A stretch of 64,000 nt of DNA from assembly GCA_030685235.1 (NCBI GenBank), contig MU839096.1, positions 310,001 to 374,000 on the forward strand, given 5' to 3'. Shown here piece after piece: positions 34,650 through 46,626 of this stretch. A model generated the notes under the pieces. That model ran no database searches, was not told where the DNA came from, and saw only the letters and a list, made by a program, of their open reading frames with translations. Every line of letters begins with the position of its first letter. The first letter of the stretch is position 1. Made by a program: the position numbers and the translations under genes. The stretch comes from Copromyces sp. CBS 386.78 (lineage: Eukaryota > Ascomycota > Sordariomycetes > Sordariales > Sordariaceae).

Positions 34650-37600
34650 AGCGTATTGTACGGCTGGTCGGATCGGAGATATCGATGTGGTGCAGGTGCT
34701 GTGCGTTTAGGGCGCTGAGGTGCTACTGCAAGTAACAACAGCCTGCAGGATCACAGGATACAAGGCCCGGGGCAACACGGCAGTGGTGGGTTCAACGGCA
34801 GCACTGGACCTTCTGGGCCGTCGAAAACAGTCGAGATCCAGGGCACCTCCACAAAGAACGGCGCATTCACTGGGCACGCCCACGTCACTCCGCTCGGAAT
34901 CCCTCCGACACTGTTTGTTGGCTTGTCACCACTCAAACGCTCCTCTTTTCTGTTTTTGTCACTTCTTGGTGTCTCCGGAGGTTCCCGTGTATTGTGGCTG
35001 ATCGCGTGTGTCGTGCGGGAAAGCCGGGTATGGTGCAGGCGCATATGCGTCTGTTTGTTTGGCGAAAAGTGAGCCCGTTGTTCCCTTCTCCTTGGTCGAT
35101 TTGATGATTTGTTGCGTTTGCCCAAGCAGCGAAGGGCAGGTGGCAGAGGCGTCGCCGAGTGCTTCGACAGGATATATTAAGGTAGGTAGGTACGTATTAG
35201 GGCGCTATCCGAGAAGGCGCATGAAGTTCGAAGTTCGACATTGGGCGTTCGTCAAAAGTGAGCCATCCTGCGACTGATCGAGAAAGAGAGGAGGGTAGAA
35301 GGTAGATTGGATCAATGAGAAGGACCACGGAGCAGATGCCCGGACTTTGCAAGTGTCACCAGTCCACCACCGACACGTACGTCAGGTCCTTTTGCGACAA
35401 AAAAGCTGGATGGGCAAATCAGGGCAACAACAACTGAACAGGTGCGGCTTGAGCAAATCGATAGGAAGAAATTGGATTTTGCAAAATCCTCTCTCCCGCG
35501 GGTCACCACATGGAAGAAACTCGACACACTCCCCCCAGCACAAGCAGAATGGTTTAGCCTCTCTTCCCCCTTCTGAACCGCACCTTCCTTTGGGCTCTCT
35601 CTCATGGGAGATTGGATAGCCGGCGGGAACCACTCTTTGACTTTCAACACTCTACGAAATGGCAAGGATAGGGGCTAATACAGGGGTTTATTTGACGGAG
35701 GAACCAGGGGGGTCCCAAGAAAACGTGAGGCGGCGTCGTCCATTCCACCCCAATCCCAAACCAGTCCAGTCGGATTCATCGAGTACCTGAATGCCCAGCA
35801 CATTTGACCGTGGGCGCGGTGACATCCTCCGTGGGGCTACTAATTTCTAGGGGAGCACTGGGCTCGGGGAAGGAATTTCACACCTTTAGTGAAGTAGCTA
35901 CCGACCAACCAGATGAAAGGGACTACCGCTTTTACTCGCTCAATTTGTTTTTACTCGATTTCAAGCTAACACTCTTACAGTATGGTCAGCCCCCATCTGC
36001 AAGTCAGCTGTACGCCCGCTGTAACCTCTGGGCGCTCAAAGTGGGTACGTTAACGTGGCCAGACAAGGGGTGCCAGCTGCATGGCGCTCGCTTAGATACC
36101 CATATCAGGTAATGCGAGACCGCCAGATGGTGGCAGATCGTTATGTGGGACCGCCAGACCTATTCCAGCAAAAACAAATTGAGCAAGTAAAAGCGGTATG
36201 GGATTCGCCCATACTGGTGCAACCCCCGCCACCTATCGTCACCATGGGATTGGAAGGAGAAGACACGAAGGCGACGGGAAGAAGAGCGGGTGAGTCGTCA
36301 AGAATCACTGGGCACAATGGCCAATGAAAATAGTTGCCAGTTGAGCTGAAGAGAGAATATGACATTGGGGTAAAGACTCCGCAGAGGGGATCTGGACTCT
36401 CTTTCACCAGCAACCAAGTTCCTGGTTTCAAACCCTCCCATGGTAGATTGGGAACATTCTATTTGCGGATTGGCTTGCCTCGGTAGTAAATTCAGGCACA
36501 ACCCACTCCTTCACATCCCTCCTCTTTTTTCTCTCCATCGACCACTACCACGCTTTTCGTCCATCGGGTCGGTCCCGTCCCCTTGACCGCGATGTCGAGA
36601 TGCGCACATACCTGTCGACGATCCTCCTCTTCTTTGTATGCAAGTCAACGATAACATCATCTGCCGAGGAGGTTGTAGACCCGGCTGTGCCAGGTTAATT
36701 GAAGTGGAGTCAGTCCCTGCTCACGGGCACTTCAAGAAATTCCAGATGAACAACCCATCACCAACGACTCGGCGCCCAATTGGCCAAGCTTCCACTCACG
36801 CAACAGCGCTTCGGCACGATCCCGCTCTGCTGTCAGCGTTCTGCGCCTAGGCCCGGGGGAACTCTTCTAGCGCATGTATGGAAACACCCTTCACGATTCC
36901 ATCATACAAACCACCGGAACGAACAGTAAGATATGCAAATCATAGCCGGCAACGAGTGCTTGGGGGTTGCGGTACGGTTGGTTGGGACCTTTCTTTAAGG
37001 TCCGCACCACAACCCCCAAGTACCCTGATGATGTCAATATCAATCAAAGAAGAATCTGACGAACCCGTGCAACCCATTGGTCGCATCCCCCTCCAGTCAA
37101 AATAAAGGGAACGCTTGCCGTCCTCTAGGCCTTCTCCATTCAGGCCCCTACGGACAATGTCTCCGAACTTCAACGAGCACCGAGAATAATAACTACTGGG
37201 CACATCTCACGAGGACCCTGACTACGTACTCAGAGAACCTCCAGATTAAGGTCGTCTCTCAAAATGGCATCAAGACAAAAGGAAAGAAAAAAAAGAAGAC
37301 AACACTCCTTTGTCCTGCCTGTCCTTACATACGGGCGATGCACCACAGCATCACGCCATTGCCTCCATTCGCACTGAATTTGGAATCCCGAAAAGAAGAA
37401 CGACAACAACAACAAGAAGATCGTTCGGCCCCGCCTGCCCGCTAAACAAGATCGGCAGAAGAAGTTTCCACGCCTATTTCCAGATTTCATTTCCATCGCT
37501 TCTAGTTTCCACGGGTTCGAAATTGGGGAGATCGTCCATCGAAGACTGAAGAGAAAGTCAAGAGCCTGCAAATGGTATTTTCTTTGTGAACTTTGACTAA

Positions 37601-38656
37601 CTCTGAGTCTTGAAACATGCATGGCAAATTCTGATCAGTATTATTGACATTCTCAAGTTAAGGCTCTAGGCTCGAGCATCGTGGAATTTGAGAACGCACG
37701 GATGTGTTGCGAGTTCATCAGCCTGAACCTGGTGGCGTGGCTAGAGGTATGTTTCTGCTCCAGCCTCCGGCCACTGGGAGCAGTGTCGTGAGTCCGGAAC
37801 GGATGATGGGATATCCTTGCTGCCTTGCTACAAACTCAACGGCAGATGTTAGTTTAATGCGGACAAGGTTGCCACGAGTCGACCCGCGAGTCGAATCCGA
37901 TCCACCCATTGAGGGCAAGACAATAGTAACGAACCAGTTGCACATTCTTTGCTTGTCGACGCCATTTCCTCTTTGTGTCCAAAGAGTTCCCAGGTGATAA
38001 GTTGGCAGACAACGCGGGAAGTCAACACTACAGGAGATGCTCAAGTAAACGGATGAAAGCTGTGAAAAATCGTGTGTCCTCAAATGGGTCCTCATCTATA
38101 TTAACGCCCAGTAACGCTTCAGACGCTAAATACCTAAAAATCTAAAGGCATCAATCATCCTTTGCCAAGATCAAACCCCATAGAGCTCCATACATTTTCT
38201 TTTTCTTTTGCCTGTCCTACAGAGACCTCTCTGTCTCCCGTCCTCCACTGCCGAGCCAATGGCCAATTACCGGCGTCTAAGGATATAGGATAGGAAACGA
38301 AAAGATGTTGAAGTTCTTTTGTTTTCCCCTGAACGCCGATGCTGTTTTCCTCAAATGTTCGTCACCCTTCGGGTATCGCAAAACGTCATGAATTAGGCCT
38401 TCCTGGCTCATGCAAGTCTTTGTTGAAAGACGCCTACCACCCACCGGTCTGACCACCTCTTTATGAAATGTCTTTCTTTATTCATAAACTCCCGAGGTAA
38501 CCAAGACCAGATGAAACTCGTTGGATATGTCTAAACCCAACCGTACGCCCATTGAAAATGCCAAAATAAAAAGAGTCTAGAAAAAGATAGCAAACAAATT
38601 CACGGGACTATATCGGCAGGGGCAACCGAGCCACCTGCGAAAATAGTTGTCCCAAT
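34650..38656. other. 4-kb interval without supported gene
   Basis: Includes the upstream region of the 1009-aa protein gene and the 3' flank of SAM synthetase. A strong hairpin sequence lies at 36962-37020. Frames up to about 125 codons show no recognisable protein features. Confidence 0.65.
36962..37020. repeat. Inverted repeat / hairpin
   Basis: Outer arms CTTGGGGGTTGCGGTACGG and its partner (reverse complement CTTGGGGGTTGTGGTGCGG) differ at two transition positions. Inside lies a perfect stem GGACCTT/AAGGTCC with a 5-nt loop. Left-side spacer bases are unpaired. Function unknown. Confidence 0.75.
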
Positions 38657-39975
38657 TTAGAACTTGAGAGCCTTGGGCTTCTCCCAGCTGAAGGTCTGGT
38701 TGGTGCCGAAGTGGCCGTTCTTGGCGGTCTGGAGGTAGATGGGCTTGGCAAGGTCGAGCTCCTTGACGATGACACCGGGGCGGAGGTCGAAGTTGTTGCG
38801 GATGATCTCAACAAGCTCATCAGAGGTCTTGTCGGAGGTGCCGTAGGTATCGACGTAGATGGAGAGGGGCTCAGCGACACCAATGGCGTAGGAGAGCTGG
38901 ACAAGGGCACGGCGGGCAAGGCCGGCGGCGACGAGGGACTTGGCGATCCAGCGGCCGACGTAGGCAGCGGAACGATCGACCTTGGAGAAGTCCTTGCCGG
39001 AGAAGGCACCACCGCCGTGGGCACCCCAGCCACCGTAGGTGTCGACGATGATCTTACGGCCAGTAAGACCGGCATCACCCTGGGGGCCACCGATGACGAA
39101 GAGACCGGAAGGCTGGATCTGTAGTAGGGATAATGTGTCAGCGATATTGCCACGGTGGCTAGATCAACAGGTGTTTGACTTACGTGGTAGACGGTCTTCT
39201 CATCGAGGTACTTGGCGGGGATGGTGGCCTTGATGATCTTCTCAAGGATCTCCTTGCGGAGCTCCTCGGTGGTGATCTCGGGAGCGTGCTGAGCGGAGAC
39301 GACGACGGTGTCGACGCGGATGGGAATGACGGCGCCGTTGTCGTGCTTGTACTCAATGGTGACCTGGGTCTTGGTGTCGGGGCGGAGCCAAGGGAGGGAG
39401 CCGTCGCGGCGGGCAGCGGACATGGCAGCGTTGAGCTTGTGGGCGAAGAGGAGGGTCAAGGGGAAGAGCTCGGGGGTCTCGTCGGTGGCATAACCGAACA
39501 TGATACCCTGATCACCGGCACCGAGGTTCTCGAGACGGTCGTCAAGGTGGAGACCCTGAGCGATATCGGGAGACTGCTCCTCAATGGCAACGAGGAGGTT
39601 GCAGGTCTTGTAGTCGAAGCCCTTGGAGGAGTCATCGTAGCCGATGTCCTTGATGGTGTTGCGGACAACCTTCTGGTAGTCGAGCTTGGCCTTGGTGGTG
39701 ATCTCACCGAAGACCATGATCATGCCGGTCTTGGTGGCGGTCTCGCAAGCGACCTTGGAGAGGGGGTCCTCAGCCAAGCAGGCATCGAGAATGGCATCGG
39801 AAACCTGATCGGCGATCTTGTCGGGGTGGCCCTCACCGACGGACTCGGACTGTAGGAGGCTGGGTTAGCGATTGGTCCGGTCATCGGCATATGCATACTG
39901 TCGGCAAAGACTTACGGTGAAGAGGAAGGTTCCCTCGTTGTAGTGCTTCGCACCGTTAACACCGTTGGTGGCCAT
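38657..39975 (-). CDS. SAM2: S-adenosylmethionine synthetase (methionine adenosyltransferase)
   Basis: Predicted product 395 aa from three exons (39975-39916, 39849-39184 and 39118-38657). It makes SAM from ATP and methionine in the cytosol. Diagnostic motifs are [11 protein letters not shown] (residues 21-31, ATP/methionine site), [15 protein letters not shown] (about 130-144), [16 protein letters not shown], the P-loop-like GGGAFSGKD with [12 protein letters not shown], and the C-terminus [11 protein letters not shown]. Length equals that of fungal homologues (Neurospora eth-1, yeast SAM1/SAM2). The stop is at 38657; the long minus frame that continues to 38608 is out of frame after intron 2. 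Strong codon bias generates long antisense frames. It supplies the cofactor for the methyltransferases and the radical-SAM enzyme elsewhere in this window. Confidence 0.97.
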
Positions 39976-41283
39976 TGTGTCTGATGTGGTTTCTGGGACG
40001 CGTTAGCAATGTGCGCGCAAAAAAGGCAAAGCGCTGAACGAGTGTACCTCGAGGAGAAAGGTGTTGAGTAAACAGTATGTGGATGCGGCTGAAGGAGATG
40101 CAAGAGGACACGGTCAACCAACTGGTCTCCCGAGGGCAAGGTAATGGGTAATGTACGGTATAAGAAGTTCGGATGGCAGAGAAAAAAAAAGATGTGGTAA
40201 GACTACAATCGCCGACACTTCACGTTCAGACCAGATGGTGTTTTGACCAAGGAGCCTGCACAATGGAGCTGCATGTGGCAGATGGCTCAAAACTTTTTGG
40301 GAGGACGCGAGTTTGACACGTGGGGGAAAGGGCTCTTTGGATTGGGATTGTTGGGGTTCGTCTTGACTGAAAGTGACTCACCTTCTGGTTGCGACGAAGC
40401 AATTGACAGAGGAAGCAAAACCTACAAGAGGGAATGAAGAGAGAAAGGAGGAGGAAAGAGGTTGAAGACTAGGAAGGAGCGGAGTTTATGTGAAAGAGAA
40501 TGGGGGAGGCGCGGGAGTATTTGAGGAATTTTACATCCAGGCGCGGGACCCTGATGGGAAAGGAGGCCGGGTCTCGGGCGCCAGAGACGGGATGGCGGGG
40601 TAACGAGAAACTTCAACTCCGAATTGTTGTACAAAAATATAGATAGTGTCAGGGCTACTAGGAAGAAACAGGCAGGAGCTGGGCGGGGCTCTCTACGATG
40701 GCGAATTATGCGCGGGGATCACGGCAAGAAAGATGGAACATCTCTCCATTTTACACTTTCACGTGTAGGCACTAGGCACTACCAGTAGTTTTTTAGCCAT
40801 GATAAGTGACAGCGGGGAGCGGGCAGGAGGATGATGGATCATGATGTTGGGTTGGGCTCTCATGAACCCAAGGTGCACTACAGACAGATGTCCGCTATCA
40901 CGAACTGCCCGTATCCGACTGTTTGGTGGATATGCCTGAATTCGTAGCCGAGAGGTTCTTTCCATTGTAAGGCATAAACTGAATGTCATCTGAACATTTT
41001 GCGGCGACACGCAACGGCTCAGCGGCCGAACATGTCGGCCGACGCGAATATTTTGTAGCGCGCCCCATGCTGTTTTCAGCTGGCCGGGTATCGTGTACCT
41101 TTGTTAGAAGTCTGGATGCAACATCGGACCCGCCCTTTGGAGAAGGAGAAATTGCGCCATCGCAGCCCTCTCGTCCGACAATTGTGGTGCCTTTTTGGTG
41201 CCTTGCGTTGCCCTGCCGAAGCCAGCCAGCCCTGCCCGTGCATAGCTCCCAAACTCACCACATTTAACGCTATTAACCTGCTG
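39976..41283. other. SAM synthetase upstream region
   Basis: Promoter and 5' leader of SAM synthetase, then normal-composition DNA up to the second transposon. No supported gene. Purine tracts occur at 40436-40470 on the + strand (pyrimidine-rich in the sense of the gene). Confidence 0.65.
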
Positions 41284-41286
41284 TAA
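41284..41286 (+). repeat. Target-site duplication TAA (left, element 2)
   Basis: TAA directly before the terminal repeat; duplicated at 45205-45207. Confidence 0.85.
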
Positions 41287-41309
41287 GGGCGCGTTCGGTA
41301 CATAGTAAA
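41287..41309 (+). repeat. Left terminal inverted repeat of element 2 with AGTAAA array
   Basis: 23-bp repeat; AGTAAA copies start at about 41304, 41317 and 41331. Likely transposase or accessory-protein binding sites (inference). Confidence 0.88.
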
Positions 41310-41889
41310 CACCCTTAGTAAAGGGGTCCCAGTAAATCCTTTTACGTACCAGTATATAGACCGGTTGTAAATGGATTTCGTTAGCTGGACCCGCCTAGAG
41401 TGTAACCTACTTTAGCGTTTACTAGAGGGGATTTACAGAACCTATTCGAATCGCTAGGAAACGCTAAAATTAGGAAATCCGCCGTATTCGATTACGTAAA
41501 TATAAAAACTATAGTATTAATTATAAATATAAAGATTATAGTATTATTGACTACGTAATACCTTCGTTATTCTCCTTTCGTTACTCCTTTCTTATATTGT
41601 CTTTCGAATATTAATATCCGCCTATTTTTATACTAAAATAAATGACAATTAAGCTTAGCCTATAATATAGGAGGAATCTTAGACTATAGGGTCTTAATTG
41701 CCGTTATAAGCTAGTTAATAACCCTTTAATTAATTCGCCTCCTCCTTCCCCTTTACTTAGTCTACCTAAACTACTAGCTAATTAACTGTTAACTAATTGA
41801 CCGCTAATTAATTAACTATAATTACTAGTTAACCTCTTCCTTTTAACTAATTACGAAGTAAAAGTAAGAAGAAGGCTACCGCTACCGCC

Positions 41890-42895
41890 TTATTTACCCC
41901 TAAATATAATTGTACTATTATTAATAATTAAAAGTAAACCGAAGAGTAGGAGATCTTCTTATTTAATTTCCTTAAAGACGTAGCGGGCGAAGGTATAATT
42001 AATTAGAATAGTTATAAAAATTAAGTATATAATAATTTCGTTAGAAATATAGTTAATAAGTTCGGTATTAGGCTTAGTAATAATTAAATTTGTAATAAGG
42101 TTAATTAATTTCGTTGTAAATAGCATATTTAGGTAATTTTAAACAATTGTTCGTAATTAGGGTTCGGATTTAATATTAATACCGGTACCGCTATTACCCC
42201 TAACGAAGTGTAAAATAAATTAATTAAAGTTAGTATATTATATTAATTATTATATTCCGCTTAAGGATTCGAAGATTATATATTAACCTTAACTAATAGA
42301 AAAATAAAGAAATCGGCTAATTTAAGAATAAAACCCTCCCGTACTATAAACTTATAGAAATAGTATTCGCGGATGACTAGGGCGCTACCAATAAATACAC
42401 TAAAATTTTAGGAGCGTTATTTATTTCGAAGGAGGCGCTAATATATACCCCGCCTAATTTTAATAACGATTGGTCTTCTAACGACAATAAGCTCCCTATT
42501 CTTACCTATATTCATAATAGTAATAAGAGGGGGCCGGCTTTTAATAAGGATCCTAAGAAGAGAAGGCAGAAAACGGCTAGCGAAATTATCGTTAACGGGT
42601 TATATATATTGACCAACGTATTAAGGGAGATTTTTCGTAAGCCTACGCCTATTATTACAACCCCTCCCCCTAACGAAAAGGTATAATTCGACGACGCGAT
42701 TACGATTTTTTATAAAAAGTAGAAAAATAAAGTCGACAATAAGGTTATTAAATTAGCACTTCGTAAATAGGAGGATTCGGATAGGAAGGTTCGTCATTTT
42801 ATAATAATTTCGGATAGGATAAAGGAGGTTTATTTCAAAGTATTAAAAAAGAGGGTCGAAAAAGAGAGAGAGGGTAGTATAGTAGTTGGAAGAAG
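41890..42895 (+). pseudogene. Decayed Harbinger Myb/SANT-like accessory gene, element 2
   Basis: A + strand frame with scattered TAA/TAG codons. The first part (about 41925-42130) has the spacing of a Myb/SANT-like DNA-binding domain: TEExEIFLFNFLKDVAGEG, then IVNKFGIRLSNN, then KVNxF (x = stop). A long, nearly open stretch follows (42350-42660), including GALFISKEALIYTPPNF, a WSSND acidic patch and a basic block DPKKRRQK. It ends in a helical region (42680-42890) with KVLKKRVEKERE. This is the usual order for the second protein of Harbinger elements. RIP stops at former Gln, Arg or Trp codons make it non-functional. Confidence 0.72.
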
Positions 42896-43809
42896 AAATT
42901 TTTACTTTAAATCTAGCAATATCCTTATCGACCCTAATTTCGAATTGTATTTTAACTTCTAAAATTTCAATATATATAACGCTATTAATATTATAGATTG
43001 CAAATATACGAGGGATTTATAGGCGGGATGTAGGGCGACCTTAGATTTTTATATTTTATCGTTTTAATTTGTTTTTTCTTTAGTAATATAAAACTACTAA
43101 AAAATATTGTATGTATATAAAAATTATATTATTTTAATCGCGCAATTAAATTGAATCGATGTATTTAATTGATATAAAATTTAGTATACTTTTGTAATAA
43201 ATACAAGTATTAGAAATGGTATTAAAATTTAGGGTAGTAGGGATAGCGGAATACTAAAATAGCGCTAATATAATTTAATATATTAAATATATTTATTTAA
43301 AATCTATAATATTTTAAACTTCTAGTATTTATATTAGATTTTAAATACTCGATCTTATATACTCTAGAAGATAAATTTAGCGATTTGAATTTATAGCCAA
43401 ATAAATACAATTTTATTGGATTTACTCGATTTGAGGGTAGTTTAGGCATTACGTTGTAAATTTCGTTATTTATTTAATAATTTTAATTTTATAAAATTAA
43501 CTCCTTTTATTCCCCTTTTCCTTTTATTATTAAATTCGACCTTCTTAATTAAATTCAACCCTCTATAATTCCCCTCTCCTACGAAATTTAATATAGTAAT
43601 CGATCTATATTTTTTTAGTAATATACTTGCGATACTACTATATATATCCTTTTAATCTTTTATTCCGCTTTACAGGGGTAAAATTATCCTCCTTCTCTAT
43701 TTCTATTTCCCCTTCGCGACCGCGACTAATTTTGCGCCTATACAATTATTTTTCCTACGCTATAACATTATTAAATTTCACCTTCTTACTAAACGCTAAA
43801 TTATAATAT

Positions 43810-44620
43810 TCGTTAAGGATGTCGTTATATTCTAAGAGCTAATTTAATACTACTACAGTAGCGAGAATAACCTTTACCTATACTTTTACTTTGAAGTTTA
43901 GGGAATAATAGTAGATTTAAAAGGTCCCTTTTAGCCGGCCGATTACCTTTTTAATATTAATACGCTATTAATTATAACGAAGGTTATATAACTCCTTCTT
44001 ATTAATAGGGCGAAGCCCCGCCTTCGTTAATTCTTGGAAGTAATACTGAATACTACAATATAATATAAGCAAGCAGTTACTATAAGTATAACCCGCATCA
44101 ACGAAGTAATATTATCCTTAGGGGATACGAAATTTATAAATTCCCTACTATATAAAGGCGCTATTAAACACTTTTATATCGTTAGTAGAGCCCTCCTAAC
44201 TAGGGAATATATACTTAATTCGACCGTTAAAATTATATACAATTAGTACGTTAATCGAATACAATTTTTTACAATTATATTATAATTTCGCTTCGCTAGT
44301 ATTTAATCGTATTTTAAAGTGTGATTTATTAAATACTCTTAAAACCTTTCGAAAGTAAGGATATACTTTTAGTTTAATTGCGATTATATTAGGGGTTTCT
44401 AATTCGGATAATTTAATTTTATAGTTTCTTAGGATAATATAAATATTAAGAACTTTATAAAATACCCTATTATACATATAAATATTAGGTAAATTTGTGA
44501 TTGCTATTTAATAATATTAACTTATTAATAGTATCGAAATTGTAACCGAATATGGAAGAGGCGAGGCGGAAGGTAATATTTTAGTAAACGATAAAAAGGA
44601 AGATTAATACCTTCTCTTAA
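43810..44620 (-). pseudogene. RIP-destroyed PIF/Harbinger DDE transposase, element 2
   Basis: The minus strand shows, in order: YPYFRKVLRVFNKSHFKIRL (44357-44298), SINVLIVYNFNGRIKYIF, EGSTNDIKVFNSAF (near 44180), YYFVDAGYTYSN (near 44075), LRPINKKELYNL (near 44000), KKVIGRLKG (near 43940) and FKVKV with a C-terminal LLEYND. This is the DDE_Tnp_4 fold order. Two catalytic positions are lost in the RIP direction: the first Asp is Asn (44328-44330) and the Glu is Lys (43950-43952). The middle Asp (44178-44180) survives. Internal stops confirm loss of function. Confidence 0.85.
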
Positions 44621-45181
44621 AAAGATATATATTTCGACGAATATAATTTAATATAATAATAAAGCTATTTAACTAGCGCTTAAAACGTCCGGGGTCCTAT
44701 ACGGATTAAGTCTTTAAACTAACTTTTATAGCTACGGATAAAATCCTTCGTTATAAAGATCCTACGCCATCTATATAAATTAATAGGGGTTAGCAGCTTC
44801 TAAGGAATTATAATCGTTAGAAGAAGTATTATAATAATTATTACAACCTTACGGTATACGAGCTTTCGACAGCGGCGAACTTCTAAGGATATAGATAGTA
44901 TAGCGGTAGATAGTATAAGGTTGCGATAGGGGTTATTATATAGTATTGAATAGGGAGATTTTGAAATATTGGAAACTATTTTCTATCCTTTTTAAATCCT
45001 AAAATACCTTCTAATATTTCTAACAATTTATACAAATACGATTAGTTAGAACGGCGTTGTAGGGCGAGGAATTTACGGGCACAGATTTTGCAGGCATTTA
45101 CTGGCAAATCTTTTACTGTGCGTTTCGAACACGACTCAGTAAATCTCGAGAAATTTACTGAAACCGGTTTACTGGACCCCA

Positions 45182-45204
45182 TTTACTGCGTACCGAACGC
45201 GCCC
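45182..45204 (-). repeat. Right terminal inverted repeat of element 2 with AGTAAA array
   Basis: Reverse complement starts GGGCGCGTTCGGTACGCAGT. AGTAAA copies recur every 14 bp inward. This end is less AT-shifted than the interior. Confidence 0.88.
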
Positions 45205-45207
45205 TAA
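45205..45207 (+). repeat. Target-site duplication TAA (right, element 2)
   Basis: Matches 41284-41286. Confidence 0.85.
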
Positions 45208-45656
45208 CCCCACTGCGGGGCAGATGCCGCAAAAAAATTGTCCAGGCGCGCTTCACCCGGCAGGCATCCATGTCCCGATGCCTGCAGCGGGCGGCAGCGC
45301 TATCAGTAAAGGTAAGTATGTATCTGTATCAGCAGTGGAAAGTTTGGCGATCGGGCGAGCATCGAGGCAACCTTTTCGTCACCCGGACCAGTCGCATCAT
45401 TTCCCATTGACGTGCTTTTCCTTGTCACACAGCACACAGCATCCCGAACCCGAATAGACATCGACGACAATTCCACAAAGCTTCGCCCACACTTGGACAC
45501 CCGAACATCCAATCCTTCCACCAGATCACCCCGCGGTATCACCGTCGTACATCCATTTCCCGTCAGTAGGGCTGCAGCTCAGAGTTGACAAGCAACCCCT
45601 CCTACTCTCCACCATCCGTATACGAGCTTCCCAGACGTCGGGGCATTGTCGTAGCC
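45208..45656. promoter_or_regulatory. Upstream region of gpn3 abutting transposon 2
   Basis: Only 449 bp separate the transposon end from the gpn3 start codon, so promoter and 5' UTR must lie here or within the element. No gene is present. Confidence 0.5.
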
Positions 45657-46626
45657 ATGAGCAAGTACGGTGTGATGGTGATGGGCCCTGCGGGCGCGGG
45701 AAAGGTAGGCTAAGCTTCTCAACGGATTCCCCGTCTGCTCTCTCCACCGGATCTCTAACAGCTTGGTGCACCAGTCCACCTTTTGCGCGTCGCTTATCAC
45801 ACATCTCCAACTCAACCGACGCTCTGCCTTCTACGTGAACCTCGATCCCGCCGCCGAATCGTTCGAACACACCCCCGATCTCGACATCAAGGACCTGATA
45901 TCTCTGGAGGATGTGATGGACGAGATGAAGCTCGGCCCCAACGGCGGCCTGATCTACTGCTTCGAGTTCCTCATGGAGAACCTCGACTTCCTGACTGAAG
46001 CGCTGGACTCGCTGACAGAGGAGTATCTCATTATCTTCGACATGCCCGGACAGATCGAGCTCTACACGCACATTCCAATCCTTCCCACCCTCGTCAAGTT
46101 CCTCACAACACCCGGTGCCCTCGATATTCGATTGTGCGCCGCATACCTGCTGGAAGCTACCTTTGTCGTCGATCGTGCGAAATACTTTGCGGGTTCCTTG
46201 AGCGCGATGAGTGCCATGATCATGCTGGAAGTCCCCCATATCAACATCCTCAGCAAGATGGACCTGGTCAAGAATCAAGTGAGGAAGAAGGACCTCAAGA
46301 AGTTCATCACCCCGGATACCTCGTTGTTGGTTGACGATCCGGCCGACCTGGCCAGGAAAAAGGCCGGCGAGGACATCCCGGATGAGCAATACGCCGATCC
46401 CCAGGACAAGAATGCTATGATGTCTGGCGCCTCGTTCAAGCGCCTCAACACAGCTGTTGCGCAACTGCTCGAGACCTTCGCCATGGTCAGCTACCTCAAG
46501 CTGGACTGCACCGACGAGGACAGTGTTGGGTCGATCCTCAGCTACATTGATGACTGTATACAATACCACGAAGCACAAGAACCACGGGAGCTGAAGGACG
46601 AAGAGTTCGATGAGCCTGAGGAATAG
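45657..46626 (+). CDS. gpn3: GPN-loop GTPase 3
   Basis: Predicted product 299 aa from two exons (45657-45704 and 45775-46626); the intron splits the P-loop between Lys16 and Ser17. GPN3 with GPN1 is required for assembly and nuclear import of RNA polymerase II. Visible motifs are the P-loop GPAGAGKST (residues 10-18), NLDPAAE, the defining Gly-Pro-Asn loop at 70-72 (KLGPNGGLIYCFEF), the G3 motif DMPGQIELYTH and the NKxD-equivalent SKMDLV. The acidic C-terminus DEEFDEPEE is typical. The first exon encodes only 16 residues (MSKYGVMVMGPAGAGK). Confidence 0.96.

Larger units (their letters stand above)
41287..45204. mobile_element. PIF/Harbinger DNA transposon, complete but RIP-inactivated (element 2)
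   Basis: A 3918-bp AT-rich element with 23-bp terminal inverted repeats starting GGGCGCGTTCGGTAC (41287-41309 and 45182-45204; two transition mismatches) and TAA duplications. Three AGTAAA hexamers spaced 13-14 bp lie just inside each end. The interior encodes a + strand Myb/SANT-like gene and a - strand DDE transposase, converging. CpA and TpG are depleted, TpA is in excess and CpG is retained, the RIP pattern. Its terminal repeats are unrelated to those of element 1, so it is a separate family. Boundaries with GC-normal host DNA are abrupt. Confidence 0.92.

Noticed and set aside
38608..39118. C-terminal Ser/Pro-rich extension of SAM synthetase in the unspliced frame
   Set aside because: Continuing past the 39183 donor puts the conserved C-terminus out of frame; splicing to 39118 restores [11 protein letters not shown] through KALKF.
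39175..39855. 226-codon open frame antisense to SAM synthetase
   Set aside because: It mirrors the strongly biased codons of the real gene; its translation is a Gly/Leu/Val-rich shadow without features, and it ignores the introns of the sense gene.
45526..46578. 350-codon open frame antisense to gpn3
   Set aside because: Shadow of the conserved GTPase on the opposite strand; no domain on reading it.
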